Shown one piece after another: positions 54,598 to 63,617 of a DNA stretch of 64,000 nt. Location: assembly GCA_019420505.1 (NCBI GenBank), contig JAHZHC010000027.1:184584-248583 (forward strand), in the 5' to 3' direction. The position numbers were made by a program, and so were the translations under genes. Positions within the stretch are counted from its first letter, which is position 1; each line of letters starts with the position of its first letter. The DNA is from Ruminococcus sp. (GTDB lineage Bacteria; Bacillota; Clostridia; Oscillospirales; Ruminococcaceae). Below the pieces are notes generated by a model. The model was not told where the DNA came from. It searched no databases and worked only from the letters and a program-made list of their open reading frames with translations.

Positions 54598-54762
54598 ATT
54601 TACACCTCCTAAAATATAACTTAGGCAAGATGTTCCCCACCACTAAGGTGGTGGGGGGAACATCTTGTAATCAGCAGGGGAAACAATCCCCCACTGATTA
54701 CAGGTTGCCAAAAGTCAACCCTTGCCACGTTTAATGACGGGCAAGCCCTTATTGAATAAAAA
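54598..54762 (-). other. Structured leader between SRP RNA and dnaX
   Basis: On the minus strand it has CTTGCC / GGCAAG, a TGTAATCAG stem closing GGGGG-CCCC, and a long hairpin CAAGATGTTCCCC..CACCAC ctta GTGGTG..GGAACATCTTG (complement of about 54627-54668), then the dnaX ribosome site. Sequences of this kind occur at ends of IS200/IS605 elements; no transposase remains here. Confidence 0.5.
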
Positions 54763-54895
54763 ATCAATCCGACATATAGGCGTGCAGGCGAAACTGTGTC
54801 ACACGAAACAGACTGCTTAATGCTGCTCGGTTCCCCGCCTGACATGGTTCACAGCGTTTCATTGCACAGGACCCGCACACCTATATCTCGGATTG
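54763..54895 (-). ncRNA. ffs: Signal recognition particle RNA, small bacterial type
   Basis: About 133 nt. The apical domain reads CATGTCAGGCGGGGAACCGA GCAGC on the minus strand, the conserved GUCAGG...GAA..AGCAGC of helix 8, and it lies directly upstream of dnaX as is common in Firmicutes. The ends AATCCGAgATATAGG and CCTATATgTCGGATT pair, and T's follow. The short form lacks an Alu domain. Exact ends are estimated. Confidence 0.85.
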
Positions 54896-54944
54896 ATGAG
54901 GAACATTTCTGAAACAACTCAATCTTAAAATATATTTCTAACAT

Positions 54945-54973
54945 AGTATAGCACATTATTTTCAAAATTTCAA
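54945..54973 (-). promoter_or_regulatory. Promoter of the SRP RNA
   Basis: Minus-strand TATACT (complement 54945-54950) with a TTGAAA about 18 bases upstream. It implies a short leader that is processed or that the RNA's 5' end is further out than drawn. Confidence 0.5.
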
Positions 54974-55078
54974 GAGTTTTTAAATATATTTTTGAAATTT
55001 GACATTGCCGATATATTGTTTTTATATACAGAAAAATGAAATAATCCGGCGCAATATGTTGTTTTGGCAAACCTTGAC

Positions 55079-55107
55079 TTGAAAAAATTTAAGTTGTGTG
55101 CTATAAT
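55079..55107 (+). promoter_or_regulatory. Promoter of the amidase gene
   Basis: TTGAAA (55079-55084) and TATAAT (55102-55107), spacer 17, about 53 bases before the ATG at 55160. Confidence 0.8.
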
Positions 55108-55159
55108 TTATTATCATTTATCAATAAAAAATAATGACAATTGTCTGGAGTTTAAAATA

Positions 55160-56143
55160 ATGAGCATGTCAAACGAGGAATTTGAAAATATATATGGACG
55201 TCCGCCTATAAGAAAAGCGGATAATAAGAAGGTTAAAATTTACTGGAACAGAATTATTATTGCATTAATTATTTTAATTCTGATCATTTTTGGAATAATT
55301 CAGTTAGTGAAAGGAATAGTAAAGCATTTTAAGAATGATGATAATGTTGCGGCGGCAGTTGTTTCTCAGGCTGATAAAAGTATGCCTTCAAAGGAAAAAA
55401 GTACAGATGAAGCTAAACTTCAGTTTAAAGTATGTATTGATCCCGGACACGGAGATTATGATGTAGGAACGACAAGTCTTGACGGTGCACGTCTTGAAAA
55501 GGATGATAATCTGGCAATTGGTTTGAAGGTAAGGGATTGTCTTGAAGAAGCCGGAGCGGTTGTAGTAATGACACGTGAAGATGATTCATTTTTGTCGTTG
55601 GAAGAACGATGTGATTTGGCAAACAGAACATCCTCGGATTTATTTGTTTCTTTACACAGAAACAGCTATGACGGAGATATTTCAGGAATTGAAGTATGGG
55701 TACATAATAAAGAACCGGAAAAGGATACAACTCTTGCACAGGGTATAATGAATGCTCTTGATAAGACCAGCATAGCTGATGACAGGGGAGTTCAATACGG
55801 TTATGTCGGGCTTCCTAATGATAATTATTACGTTAATGCCGAAACTAAAATGCCAAGCTGTTTGCTTGAAATGGGATTTTTGACAGACGAAACGGATAAC
55901 AGATTGTTTGATGAAAACATTGACAGCTATGCTCAGGCTATAGCAGATGGTATAATTCAGTCGGCAAAGGATTTACAGGTAATTGACAACAGCGGTAAGC
56001 GAATATTGAACGAACAGTTAATTACTGAGGAAAAGGATTATTCTTCAAAAATTGATGATAACAGCACTTTAAGTTCAGAAAGTGACAGCAGCCGACTTGT
56101 TTATAACGACGGTGAAGAAGAATATTACAGGTCATTAGGTTAA
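55160..56143 (+). CDS. Membrane-anchored N-acetylmuramoyl-L-alanine amidase
   Basis: 327 residues. One N-terminal transmembrane helix (IIIALIILILIIFGIIQLV), then an Amidase_3 domain with zinc ligands: ICIDPGHGDYDVG, the glutamate in DGARLEKDDNL, FVSLHRNSYDG, and catalytic CLLEMGFLTDETDN. Cleaves the peptide stem from murein outside the cell. Frame extends to 55064 but the promoter lies there, so ATG 55160 was chosen. No sorting repeats. Confidence 0.9.
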   Translation: MSMSNEEFENIYGRPPIRKADNKKVKIYWNRIIIALIILILIIFGIIQLVKGIVKHFKNDDNVAAAVVSQADKSMPSKEKSTDEAKLQFKVCIDPGHGDYDVGTTSLDGARLEKDDNLAIGLKVRDCLEEAGAVVVMTREDDSFLSLEERCDLANRTSSDLFVSLHRNSYDGDISGIEVWVHNKEPEKDTTLAQGIMNALDKTSIADDRGVQYGYVGLPNDNYYVNAETKMPSCLLEMGFLTDETDNRLFDENIDSYAQAIADGIIQSAKDLQVIDNSGKRILNEQLITEEKDYSSKIDDNSTLSSESDSSRLVYNDGEEEYYRSLG

Positions 56144-56173
56144 TAGATATATAATAAATAATTACATTTCGGC

Positions 56174-56213
56174 AAACAAGGGATGTCTTATTACAGGCAT
56201 CCCTTGTTCTATA
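56174..56213. terminator. Convergent terminator
   Basis: AACAAGGGATG tcttattacag GCATCCCTTGTT between the amidase and the leftward GH113 gene. Confidence 0.75.
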
Positions 56214-56232
56214 GATTATATATTTTTTATAA

Positions 56233-57198
56233 TTATTTTTTACTGTACCATTTTTGCAGCACTTTTTCGGCCTTTTTACCGTAAACAGTAAAATCACGGT
56301 TTTCATGAGCTTTTTTCTCAGGAGGTAAAATTGCTTTCCAATCCCACCAGAAATAGCCGGCAAACCATGGCTGATCCCAGGTCGCCCACATTGCTGATTC
56401 ATAGAAATCAGCCTGTTCTTCTTCGTCTAACGGTATTTCGGGACGATGTATAAAATCATACGGATACATAGTACATCCACGTTCGTTTCTAACACCGATT
56501 TCAGCAAACATAACAGGCTTATTGTAATATTTATGAGTTTTCTCAAGAATGTCAATTTTTGAGAGCCAAGCTTTTTTCATATATTCAAGACTTCTGTCCT
56601 CAGGAGTTGAGACACTGTAATATGCAGAAATTCCTACGACATCTACATCAGTAAGCCATGGAAATTTCATTTCGTCACCATGATTGACATTATGCATTAT
56701 AAGTCCGTGATAATTTTTTCTTACTGTTTTAATAAGTTTTCGGCAGCGCTCAGTCTGTTTATCCATACCTTCCATTTCACAGCCGGTGCAAAGCATTTCA
56801 CAGTCTGTTCTTTCTGCAATCTTTGCATAATGAATCATAAAGTTATTATAGGATTCAAACCATTTGTCCCAGTATGTCTGATTATCAGGCGGAAAGCTTA
56901 TTCTTGCACGCCAGTTTTTGTCCATGCAGTTTACAACAGGCTTTAAGCAAACCTTAAGATTCATTGTTTTAGCCATATTAATTGCATGAATAACGTCTTC
57001 GTCTGTTTGTGTAAAACCAAAAAGGGGGAATATTCTTGTGGAATAAAAGGTTTCCTGAAATACATTTACTGTTATGCAAATCCAATCAAGTCCGTTAGAG
57101 GCAAGACGTTTCATTGAATGTTCGGCAGCTTTTTTCTGATAGTCGCCGCTTTTTGAACACCAGCCCCAGGTATAGCCTTTACAAAATAATCTGTCCAT
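56233..57198 (-). CDS. Glycoside hydrolase family 113-like (beta-mannanase family)
   Basis: 321 residues. TIM-barrel enzyme with GYTWGWCSKSGDY, LDWICITVNVFQETFYST, VCLKPVV, the acid/base glutamate in CTGCEMEGMDKQTE, and the nucleophile in MFAEIGVRN, plus a W-rich end (YFWWDWKA). No signal peptide is present, so action on intracellular oligosaccharides is likely. Nineteen bases downstream of rlmA. Confidence 0.8.
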   Translation of the reverse strand: MDRLFCKGYTWGWCSKSGDYQKKAAEHSMKRLASNGLDWICITVNVFQETFYSTRIFPLFGFTQTDEDVIHAINMAKTMNLKVCLKPVVNCMDKNWRARISFPPDNQTYWDKWFESYNNFMIHYAKIAERTDCEMLCTGCEMEGMDKQTERCRKLIKTVRKNYHGLIMHNVNHGDEMKFPWLTDVDVVGISAYYSVSTPEDRSLEYMKKAWLSKIDILEKTHKYYNKPVMFAEIGVRNERGCTMYPYDFIHRPEIPLDEEEQADFYESAMWATWDQPWFAGYFWWDWKAILPPEKKAHENRDFTVYGKKAEKVLQKWYSKK

Positions 57199-57217
57199 AA
57201 TGGAATTCCTCTCTTAT

Positions 57218-58042
57218 TTACTTTTTTCTGTATACGTCAATAAAAAACTCGCATGGAGTATCAAGCCTTTGCAGCTGTTTCAGTTTTTTTACAGAGCTTT
57301 CAGATGTTTTGTAGTAATAGGGCGTCATTGTAAATAAGTTCATTATATCATCATTACAGCTTAATTCTATATTAAAATTGACAGTATACTGCTTTTCAAG
57401 TGTAAATTTTTTCAAACCATATATATTAGGTTTGTTTTCATAAGGTGTATCATATAAAACCTGCTTTAATCCGAAAAGATGCTTTGGAGCAGGTGATACG
57501 ATAATAAGATACTTGCCTTTTTTTAAGACTCTTGCATACTCAAAATCTGAAACAGGAGCAAATGTTGAAACGATCAGATCTGCCGTTCGTTCGCAAAACG
57601 GAAGTTCAAATGAAGAAGCTACTGCAAATTCAGTATTTAAAGCTTCTTTTTCTTTACATTGTTTAACGCAGTGTGCCACAGCGGATTTTGAGATGTCTAT
57701 ACCGTAAATCTGAGCGTCAGATAATTTTTGTGCATAAAATGCGGTATAATAACCTTCTCCGCACCCGCTGTCGATAATTATGGGTTTACTGATACCATTG
57801 ACAAGCTCTTTTATTATATCAGATATTTTTTCTGCAAGAGGCAGATAGTAGTTTTTATTCAGAAAATCACTTCTTGCTTTAACCATTAAAGGATTATCTC
57901 CTGCATTTTTAGGGTTATGTCCTTTTGTTGTAAGCAGATTGACATAGCCTTTTGAAGATATGTCAAAGCAATGATTATTTTTGCATAAATAGCTTGAAGT
58001 TTTCTTTTTCAGCTTCTTTTTGCATACAGGGCAAATATACAT
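57218..58042 (-). CDS. rlmA: 23S rRNA guanine methyltransferase RlmA-like
   Basis: 274 residues. Zinc module CPVCKKKL...CKNNHCFD, the RlmA-typical YVNLLTTKGHNPKNAGD, SAM-binding DSGCGEGYYTAF, and VSTFAPVSDFEYARVLKKGK. Methylates a guanine at N1 in 23S rRNA. ATG 58042 follows GGGAGAA; ATG 58057 overlaps it. Confidence 0.9.
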   Translation of the reverse strand: MYICPVCKKKLKKKTSSYLCKNNHCFDISSKGYVNLLTTKGHNPKNAGDNPLMVKARSDFLNKNYYLPLAEKISDIIKELVNGISKPIIIDSGCGEGYYTAFYAQKLSDAQIYGIDISKSAVAHCVKQCKEKEALNTEFAVASSFELPFCERTADLIVSTFAPVSDFEYARVLKKGKYLIIVSPAPKHLFGLKQVLYDTPYENKPNIYGLKKFTLEKQYTVNFNIELSCNDDIMNLFTMTPYYYKTSESSVKKLKQLQRLDTPCEFFIDVYRKK

Positions 58043-58118
58043 ATAAATTTCTCCCATAATAAATTTATTTAATCATACCAAAAATAAACTGAGGTGTCAA
58101 TATGCGAGTGTGCAGTAC

Positions 58119-58147
58119 TTGACTTTTTGGGGATAATCGGTTATAAT
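58119..58147 (+). promoter_or_regulatory. Promoter of greA-lysS
   Basis: TTGACT (58119-58124) and TATAAT (58142-58147), spacer 17. Confidence 0.85.
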
Positions 58148-58192
58148 ATAACTTTAATGAAGATATTATTTTTTGAATAGGAGATTTTAATT

Positions 58193-58669
58193 ATGAGTGC
58201 GAAGAAAAATACAGTTTCCAGAGAAGGATTTGCAAAGCTTGAGGCTGATCTTGATTATCTTATTACAGTACGAAGAAGCGAGGTTGCCGAAAAGCTGAAA
58301 GAAGCACGTTCTTTTGGAGATCTTTCTGAAAATGCTGAGTATGATGAGGCAAAGAATGAACAGGGTATTCTTGAAGCAAGAATTGCTGAACTTGAGAATA
58401 TTATTGCAAATGCCGTAGTTGTTGATGATGACGATATTTCAATTACTGAAATCGGCGTTGGTTCAATTGTAAAAATCAGAGATTTGGAATTTGATGAAAT
58501 TGAAGAACTTCAGATCGTCGGTTCAACAGAATCCGATCCTGACAACAATAAGATTTCAGATGAATCACCAATAGGTAAGGCTGCTTTGAAAAAAAAGGTG
58601 GGAGATATTTTCGAGGTCGAAGCTCCTGTGGGAATTATTAAATTTGAGGTTTTGGAAATTTCAAAGTAA
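58193..58669 (+). CDS. greA: Transcription elongation factor GreA
   Basis: 158 residues. Coiled-coil NTD with EARSFGDLSENAEYDEAKNEQ (tip D/E residues) and the CTD ending SPIGKAALKKKVGDIFEVEAP. Rescues backtracked RNA polymerase. Followed by lysS after 30 bases. Confidence 0.96.
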   Translation: MSAKKNTVSREGFAKLEADLDYLITVRRSEVAEKLKEARSFGDLSENAEYDEAKNEQGILEARIAELENIIANAVVVDDDDISITEIGVGSIVKIRDLEFDEIEELQIVGSTESDPDNNKISDESPIGKAALKKKVGDIFEVEAPVGIIKFEVLEISK

Positions 58670-58699
58670 ATCTTGACGTGAAAGGATTGTAACATAAGA

Positions 58700-60274
58700 A
58701 TGAGCGAAGAAATGCTTAATAACGTTTCTGAGGAGGAAATGACTCAGGAAGATATAAATATTTTAAAGAAAATTCGTCTTGAAAAATTAGAAGAAAGACG
58801 CAGCAGTAATAATGATCCGTTTGTTATTACAAAATATGACGTAACGATTCATAATGCAGAGGCTAAGAAACGTTTTGAAGACATTGAAGCCGCAGTTAAG
58901 GAAGATGCGGGCGAGGATGAAGAGCTTTTTAAAGCAAAGCTTGAAGAAAAGCGTGAAACAGTGAGAATTGCTGGACGAATGATGTCAAGACGTGATATGG
59001 GCAAAGCTAACTTTATTGATGTTCGTGATAAGACCGACAGAATTCAGGTTTATGTTAGAATGAACGACATTGGCAAGGACGAATTTGCCGATTTCAAAAA
59101 GTGGGATGTCGGTGATATAATCGGAGTAGAGGGGTATGTTTTCAGGACACGCAAGGGTGAGATATCTGTACATGCTCAGAAAATTGTAATGCTTTCAAAA
59201 TCGCTTTTGCCGCTTCCTGAAAAATGGCATGGCCTAAAAGATCAGGACACAAGATATAGACAGAGATATGTTGATCTTATATGCAATCCGGGAGTTATGG
59301 ATACATTTCAGAAGCGTTCAAAAATTATCAGCTGTATAAGAAGATATCTTGATAATCTGGATTTTATTGAAGTTGAAACTCCTATGCTTGTATCAAATGC
59401 CGGCGGTGCTGCTGCAAGACCATTTGAAACTCATTACAATGCTCTTAATGAAGACGTTAAGCTTAGAATTTCACTTGAACTATATCTTAAGAGGCTTATT
59501 GTCGGAGGACTTGAAAGAGTTTATGAGATCGGCAGAGTTTTCAGAAATGAAGGCGTAGACGCAAGACATAATCCTGAGTTCACATTGATGGAATTATATC
59601 AGGCGTATACTGATTATTACGGAATGATGGATCTTACTGAAAATATGTACAGATATGTTGCCAATGAAGTTTGCGGAACAACTGTTATACCTTACGGAGA
59701 ACACACTATTGATCTTGGTAAGCCTTTTGAAAGAATGACGATGCTGGAAGCTGTTAAAAAGTATTCAGGCGTTGATTTCAATGAAATAAAAACTCTTGAA
59801 GAAGCAAGGGCAGAGGCAGACAAGTATCATATTGAATATGAACAGAGACATAAGAAAGGTGATATTCTTAATTTATTTTTTGAAGAATTTGTTGAAGAGC
59901 ATCTTATTCAGCCTACCTTTATTATGGATCATCCGATTGAAATCTCTCCGTTGACTAAGAAAAAACCTGAGAATCCTGAATATGTTGAAAGATTTGAGCT
60001 TTTTATAAATGGTTGGGAGATGTGCAATGCTTATTCAGAGCTTAACGACCCGATTGATCAGCGTGAGCGTTTTGTTGAACAGGAAAGACTTTTGAGTCAG
60101 GGAGATGAAGAAGCTAACAGAATTGATGAGGACTTTATGCGTGCTCTTGAAATAGGTATGCCTCCTACAGGTGGTATAGGTTACGGAATTGACCGTCTTG
60201 TTATGCTTTTAACAAACAGTGCATCAATCAGAGATGTGTTGTTGTTCCCCACGATGAAGAGTTTGGACAAATAA
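58700..60274 (+). CDS. lysS: Lysyl-tRNA synthetase, class II
   Basis: 524 residues. OB-fold anticodon domain (RIAGRMMSRRDMGKANFIDV), catalytic domain with GVMDTFQKRSKIISCIRRYL, RISLELYLKRLIVGGLERVYEIG and the motif 3 segment GGIGYGIDRLVML. N-terminal 40 residues are extended and acidic. AAAGGA is 14 bases upstream of this ATG; an in-frame ATG at 58712 is an alternative. Confidence 0.95.
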   Translation: MSEEMLNNVSEEEMTQEDINILKKIRLEKLEERRSSNNDPFVITKYDVTIHNAEAKKRFEDIEAAVKEDAGEDEELFKAKLEEKRETVRIAGRMMSRRDMGKANFIDVRDKTDRIQVYVRMNDIGKDEFADFKKWDVGDIIGVEGYVFRTRKGEISVHAQKIVMLSKSLLPLPEKWHGLKDQDTRYRQRYVDLICNPGVMDTFQKRSKIISCIRRYLDNLDFIEVETPMLVSNAGGAAARPFETHYNALNEDVKLRISLELYLKRLIVGGLERVYEIGRVFRNEGVDARHNPEFTLMELYQAYTDYYGMMDLTENMYRYVANEVCGTTVIPYGEHTIDLGKPFERMTMLEAVKKYSGVDFNEIKTLEEARAEADKYHIEYEQRHKKGDILNLFFEEFVEEHLIQPTFIMDHPIEISPLTKKKPENPEYVERFELFINGWEMCNAYSELNDPIDQRERFVEQERLLSQGDEEANRIDEDFMRALEIGMPPTGGIGYGIDRLVMLLTNSASIRDVLLFPTMKSLDK

Positions 60275-60380
60275 AGCCGATAAAATCAAGGGCTTGCGGA
60301 CTTTTGGAGAAGCCTAAATTGTACATCTGTTGCAGAGTTTTGTGCAGGGATGTAAAAATTGCATAAATTACAAATTGAAA

Positions 60381-60416
60381 GGGCAGTTCCATAACGGGAT
60401 TGCCCATTTTTTTAAA
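60381..60416 (+). terminator. Terminator after lysS
   Basis: GGGCA-TTCC ataac GGGA-TGCCC with one mismatch, then ATTTTTTT. Confidence 0.7.
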
Positions 60417-60462
60417 AATAATGGATTAAACAAATTGGGAGTTGCGGAGAGGAGATTACAGC

Positions 60463-60921
60463 ATGGAAATCATAGCTTATGAAATGAAATATGTAAAAGA
60501 TGATATTGAAAAAAATAATATTCTGTGTATTCCCTTTGAGCAAAAGTATTTTCAACAATATATGAAAATATATAATTCTTGCTTTTATGAAATGCGAAAA
60601 TCTCTTGATATCGAGCCATATAATTTTTTGAGCGATTATAAACAAATCAGTGAAAAAAGTAAGGATATTTTCTTGCTTGTAGGTGAGGAAGAGATTATTG
60701 GTTCTGTCGCATGTTATGGAAATGAAATAGATGATTTGATAGTCAATAAGAAATTTCAAAATAAAGGATATGGAAAACAACTTTTATTGTGGGGAATGAA
60801 CTATATTCGCCAAATTAGCAATGGTCCTATTTTGTTACATGTTGCTAAATGGAATGAAAAAGCTTTAATGTTATACAAAAAAGTCGGATTTGATATTACA
60901 AATATCGAGAGAGTGCGTTAA
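60463..60921 (+). CDS. GNAT-family N-acetyltransferase
   Basis: 152 residues. IGSVACYGNEIDDLIVNKKF then QNKGYGKQLLLWGM is the acetyl-CoA pyrophosphate loop (Q-x-x-G-x-G), and ALMLYKKVGFDI the closing motif. Substrate unknown. First gene of the accessory cluster. ATG 60463 follows GGAGAGGAG. Confidence 0.85.
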   Translation: MEIIAYEMKYVKDDIEKNNILCIPFEQKYFQQYMKIYNSCFYEMRKSLDIEPYNFLSDYKQISEKSKDIFLLVGEEEIIGSVACYGNEIDDLIVNKKFQNKGYGKQLLLWGMNYIRQISNGPILLHVAKWNEKALMLYKKVGFDITNIERVR

Positions 60922-60983
60922 ATTACGGTTTATCAGGGAGCTGCCTAAATCAAAAATCGAGATTTGTATCGGAGGGATAAGGA

Positions 60984-62036
60984 ATGAATGAGATGAATAA
61001 AACAATTATAGACGCTATTATAAGAAAGGCAGATGCTTTGTGCCCTGATTCTCTGGCGCTGATCGGTGTGTATGGTTCGGTCGTTACCGGAGATGAGTAC
61101 GAAAAATCCGATCTTGATTTGATGATTTTGATCAATGACGAAAACGGATATGTTCTGGCTGACGGATTTATTATAGATGATGTTGATATAGGATATGATA
61201 TTTACTGTACCAGCTGGGATATGCTTGAAAAAGATGCGCAGTGTGGCCACGCACATTTATCCAAGCTGTTCGACTCGATGATTGTCTATTGCAAAGATAA
61301 ATGCGCATTGAAAAGGCTGGATGAGATTAGAAGAAAAGCGGCAGAGCTGCTTGCATCGGATAGGCGGTATGAGAAGGCTGACAAAGCATATAGTAATGCA
61401 AAAAAGATGCTTGCAGAGGTATATCTCGTACAATCTTTATCAAAAGCCAGAAGCTGTGCAGGAGTGGCTATTGAATTTATAGAAAATGCTGTAATGTTGT
61501 ATAACGGCCAGTATTTCAGAAAAGGAACGAAAAGGGCTTTGGATGAGTTGAAACATCTCAGACTTCCTTTTGATCTTGAAACCAGAATTCTTGCCGTTAT
61601 TCAGGCGGAAACAGTGGAAAAAATACGGGAAAGACTGCGAGAGTTATTCGTTTTGACAGACGGGTATTTTCAGGCTCCCAAGAAAAAAGAACTCCCTTCT
61701 GCGAAAAATCTTCGTGGAACGTATGAGGAAATGTATTCTAATTGGAAAAACAAAATGGCCGAGGCGGCAGACAGAGACGATGTGTATTCTTCATTTATGA
61801 ATTTATTGTCTTTACAATACATGTTTCATGGGATTGCAGAATGTATAGCAGTGGATGACTTTGAAATTATGGATAAATTTAACCCCAAAAATCTGGAAGA
61901 GAATGTGGATGTCTTCGATCAAGCTCTAAATAAGTATCTTGCAGAGTATGAAAAAGTGGGAATTTGCCCAAAGCATTTTGAGAGCGTGACAGAATTTGCG
62001 GAGGATTACAACAAAAAAATTTCTGAAGATTTATAA
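60984..62036 (+). CDS. Nucleotidyltransferase-fold protein, aminoglycoside-modifying-like
   Basis: 350 residues. Pol-beta-type site LIGVYGSVVTGDEYEKSDLD LMI (GS...DxD) and a long helical C-terminal part (AAELLASDRRYEKADKAYSN). Similar layout to kanamycin nucleotidyltransferase-like proteins, but resistance is not shown. GGAGGGATAAGGA precedes the ATG. Confidence 0.8.
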   Translation: MNEMNKTIIDAIIRKADALCPDSLALIGVYGSVVTGDEYEKSDLDLMILINDENGYVLADGFIIDDVDIGYDIYCTSWDMLEKDAQCGHAHLSKLFDSMIVYCKDKCALKRLDEIRRKAAELLASDRRYEKADKAYSNAKKMLAEVYLVQSLSKARSCAGVAIEFIENAVMLYNGQYFRKGTKRALDELKHLRLPFDLETRILAVIQAETVEKIRERLRELFVLTDGYFQAPKKKELPSAKNLRGTYEEMYSNWKNKMAEAADRDDVYSSFMNLLSLQYMFHGIAECIAVDDFEIMDKFNPKNLEENVDVFDQALNKYLAEYEKVGICPKHFESVTEFAEDYNKKISEDL

Positions 62037-62064
62037 AATGAAATCGGGATTTATAGGAGGAAAT

Positions 62065-62589
62065 ATGATTCTTGAAACAGAAAGAATGATTCTAAGAGAA
62101 TATACATTACAAGATTTCAATGCGTTATATGAAATAATGTCAGACGCAGAAACCATGCAACATTATCCTAATCCCTTTGATAAAGAGCGTACTGTGAAAT
62201 GGATTGAATGGAATCTTAAAAATTATAAGGCATATGGATTTGGTCTGTGGGCTGTTGTTTTAAGAGAAACGGGTGAATTTATCGGCGACTGCGGGCTGAC
62301 AATACAGAATATTGATGGAGAATATCTGCCTGAAATAGGGTATCACATTCATAAAAATCATTGGAGGAAAGGATTTGGAAGCGAAGCAGCAAGAGCGGTC
62401 AGGGACTGGACATTTGAACATACGGAATATGATTGCCTGTATTCCTATATGAAGTATACAAATATTGGTTCTTATTCTACTGCCATTGCAATCGGTATGA
62501 GGAAAGTGAAAGAATATCCCGATGAAAAGAAAGGGATATCATATGCATATGCTATTACACGAAAAGAATGGAGTGTGCTTGAACGATAA
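62065..62589 (+). CDS. GNAT-family N-acetyltransferase, RimJ/RimL type
   Basis: 174 residues. ILETERMILREYTLQDFNAL start, IGDCGLTIQ, PEIGYHIHKNHWRKGFGSEA acetyl-CoA loop and NIGSYSTAIAIGM end. RBS TAGGAGG; ATG 62065. Tightly spaced after the nucleotidyltransferase gene. Confidence 0.9.
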   Translation: MILETERMILREYTLQDFNALYEIMSDAETMQHYPNPFDKERTVKWIEWNLKNYKAYGFGLWAVVLRETGEFIGDCGLTIQNIDGEYLPEIGYHIHKNHWRKGFGSEAARAVRDWTFEHTEYDCLYSYMKYTNIGSYSTAIAIGMRKVKEYPDEKKGISYAYAITRKEWSVLER

Positions 62590-62653
62590 ATTCCCGTTTA
62601 TCAGGAAGTCACATATTAAAAAGAAATTGGAATGGATTAGAGGAGGTTCCGTG

Positions 62654-63172
62654 TTGAACAGAATTAGAATCAGACAAGAACAACCAGCGGATTATGATTC
62701 GGTATATCACGTCGTAAAAGAAGCATTTGAGAGTGCTGAACATACCGATGGCAATGAACAGAACTTGGTGGTTAAGTTGAGAAAAAGCAAATCTTTTATT
62801 CCGGAGTTGTCCCTCGTCGCCGTTGAAGATGGTAAAATTGTGGGACATATCCTTTTTACCAGAGCGTTTGTTAATGATGTTGAAGTCCTTGCGCTTGCTC
62901 CACTGTCTGTTCTGCCTGAATATCAAAGAATGGGGATAGGGATGTCTTTAATCCAAGAGGGGCATAGCATTGCTGACAAATTGGGTTATGAATATTCGAT
63001 TGTATTGGGCAGCGAAAAATACTATCCGAAAGCGGGTTATGTTCCGGCAAGTCAATACGGAGTTAAAGCGCCTTTTGAAGTTGAAGATAATAATTTTATG
63101 ATAGTATGCTTTGGCGGAAATGATAAAAAATTGAATGGAATTATGGAATACGACGAGGCTTTTGGAATATAA
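62654..63172 (+). CDS. GNAT-family N-acetyltransferase, YhbS-like
   Basis: 172 residues. RIRIRQEQPADYDSVYHVVK, LSLVAVEDGKIVGHILF, LAPLSVLPEYQRMGIGMSLI (loop), GYEYSIVLGSEKYYPKAGY. TTG 62654 is 8 bases after GAGGAGG; GTG 62651 is possible. Confidence 0.85.
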   Translation: MNRIRIRQEQPADYDSVYHVVKEAFESAEHTDGNEQNLVVKLRKSKSFIPELSLVAVEDGKIVGHILFTRAFVNDVEVLALAPLSVLPEYQRMGIGMSLIQEGHSIADKLGYEYSIVLGSEKYYPKAGYVPASQYGVKAPFEVEDNNFMIVCFGGNDKKLNGIMEYDEAFGI

Positions 63173-63209
63173 CTCAAATTCCAGTTTTTGGAGCAAAAAC
63201 TTAAGAATA

Positions 63210-63256
63210 AAACGCACCCCTTGAAAGAATAAAAATTCTCCAAAGGGATTTTTTAT
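63210..63256 (+). terminator. Terminator after the third GNAT gene
   Basis: CCCCTTGAAAGAA taaaaa TTCTCCAAAGGG, then ATTTTTT. Confidence 0.7.
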
Positions 63257-63317
63257 GCTGAAGATCTCAAACTACAAGTTCTCCCTGATTTTCAATACAA
63301 TGTGATTGCCAAGGAGG

Positions 63318-63512
63318 TTGAGGATTGATTATAACAGTTTAGCGGCTATGCGCCCGGAAGCTGACGCAGATGTTTGATTTGGAAAAGCCTGCGGAACTGT
63401 CTCTTGACGATTGCAGTATCTGTTTGCCAATAACCATCTTGCCGTGGAGGAATGCCGCATTCGTTATATTCGTGACTTGATTGACGGGATCGAAAAAATG
63501 AACGGGACGTAG
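63318..63512 (+). pseudogene. Decayed small gene with two frameshifts
   Basis: Three frames read in sequence give one plausible protein: RIDYNSLAAMR (from about 63318), RKLTQMFDLEKPAELSLDDC (63355-), and QYLFANNHLAVEECRIRYIR then DLIDGIEKMNGT and TAG at 63510-63512. AAGGAGG lies at 63311-63317. Similar 60-residue proteins are familiar from clostridial conjugative elements, which suggests remnant mobile DNA; the identification is by memory only. Confidence 0.55.
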
Positions 63513-63617
63513 AAGTCTGTCCCGTCTTACATACCACAGTTGAAAAAATCATAAAAATAAGGTATAATACTCATATGTCAGGTTGATAAATCGGGATTTG
63601 AAGTGGAGTAAAAATGA

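Larger units (their letters stand above)
63173..63617 (+). other. 445-base gap before the last gene
   Basis: Terminator at 63210-63256, then a frameshifted coding remnant at 63318-63512 (separate entry) and AT-rich DNA to 63617. Two GGGACG/CGTCCC-like hairpin arms follow the remnant's stop. Confidence 0.5.

Noticed and set aside
54621..55070. Minus-strand short frames over the SRP RNA and its leader
   Set aside because: They overlap a conserved structural RNA and its hairpins and have no family resemblance.
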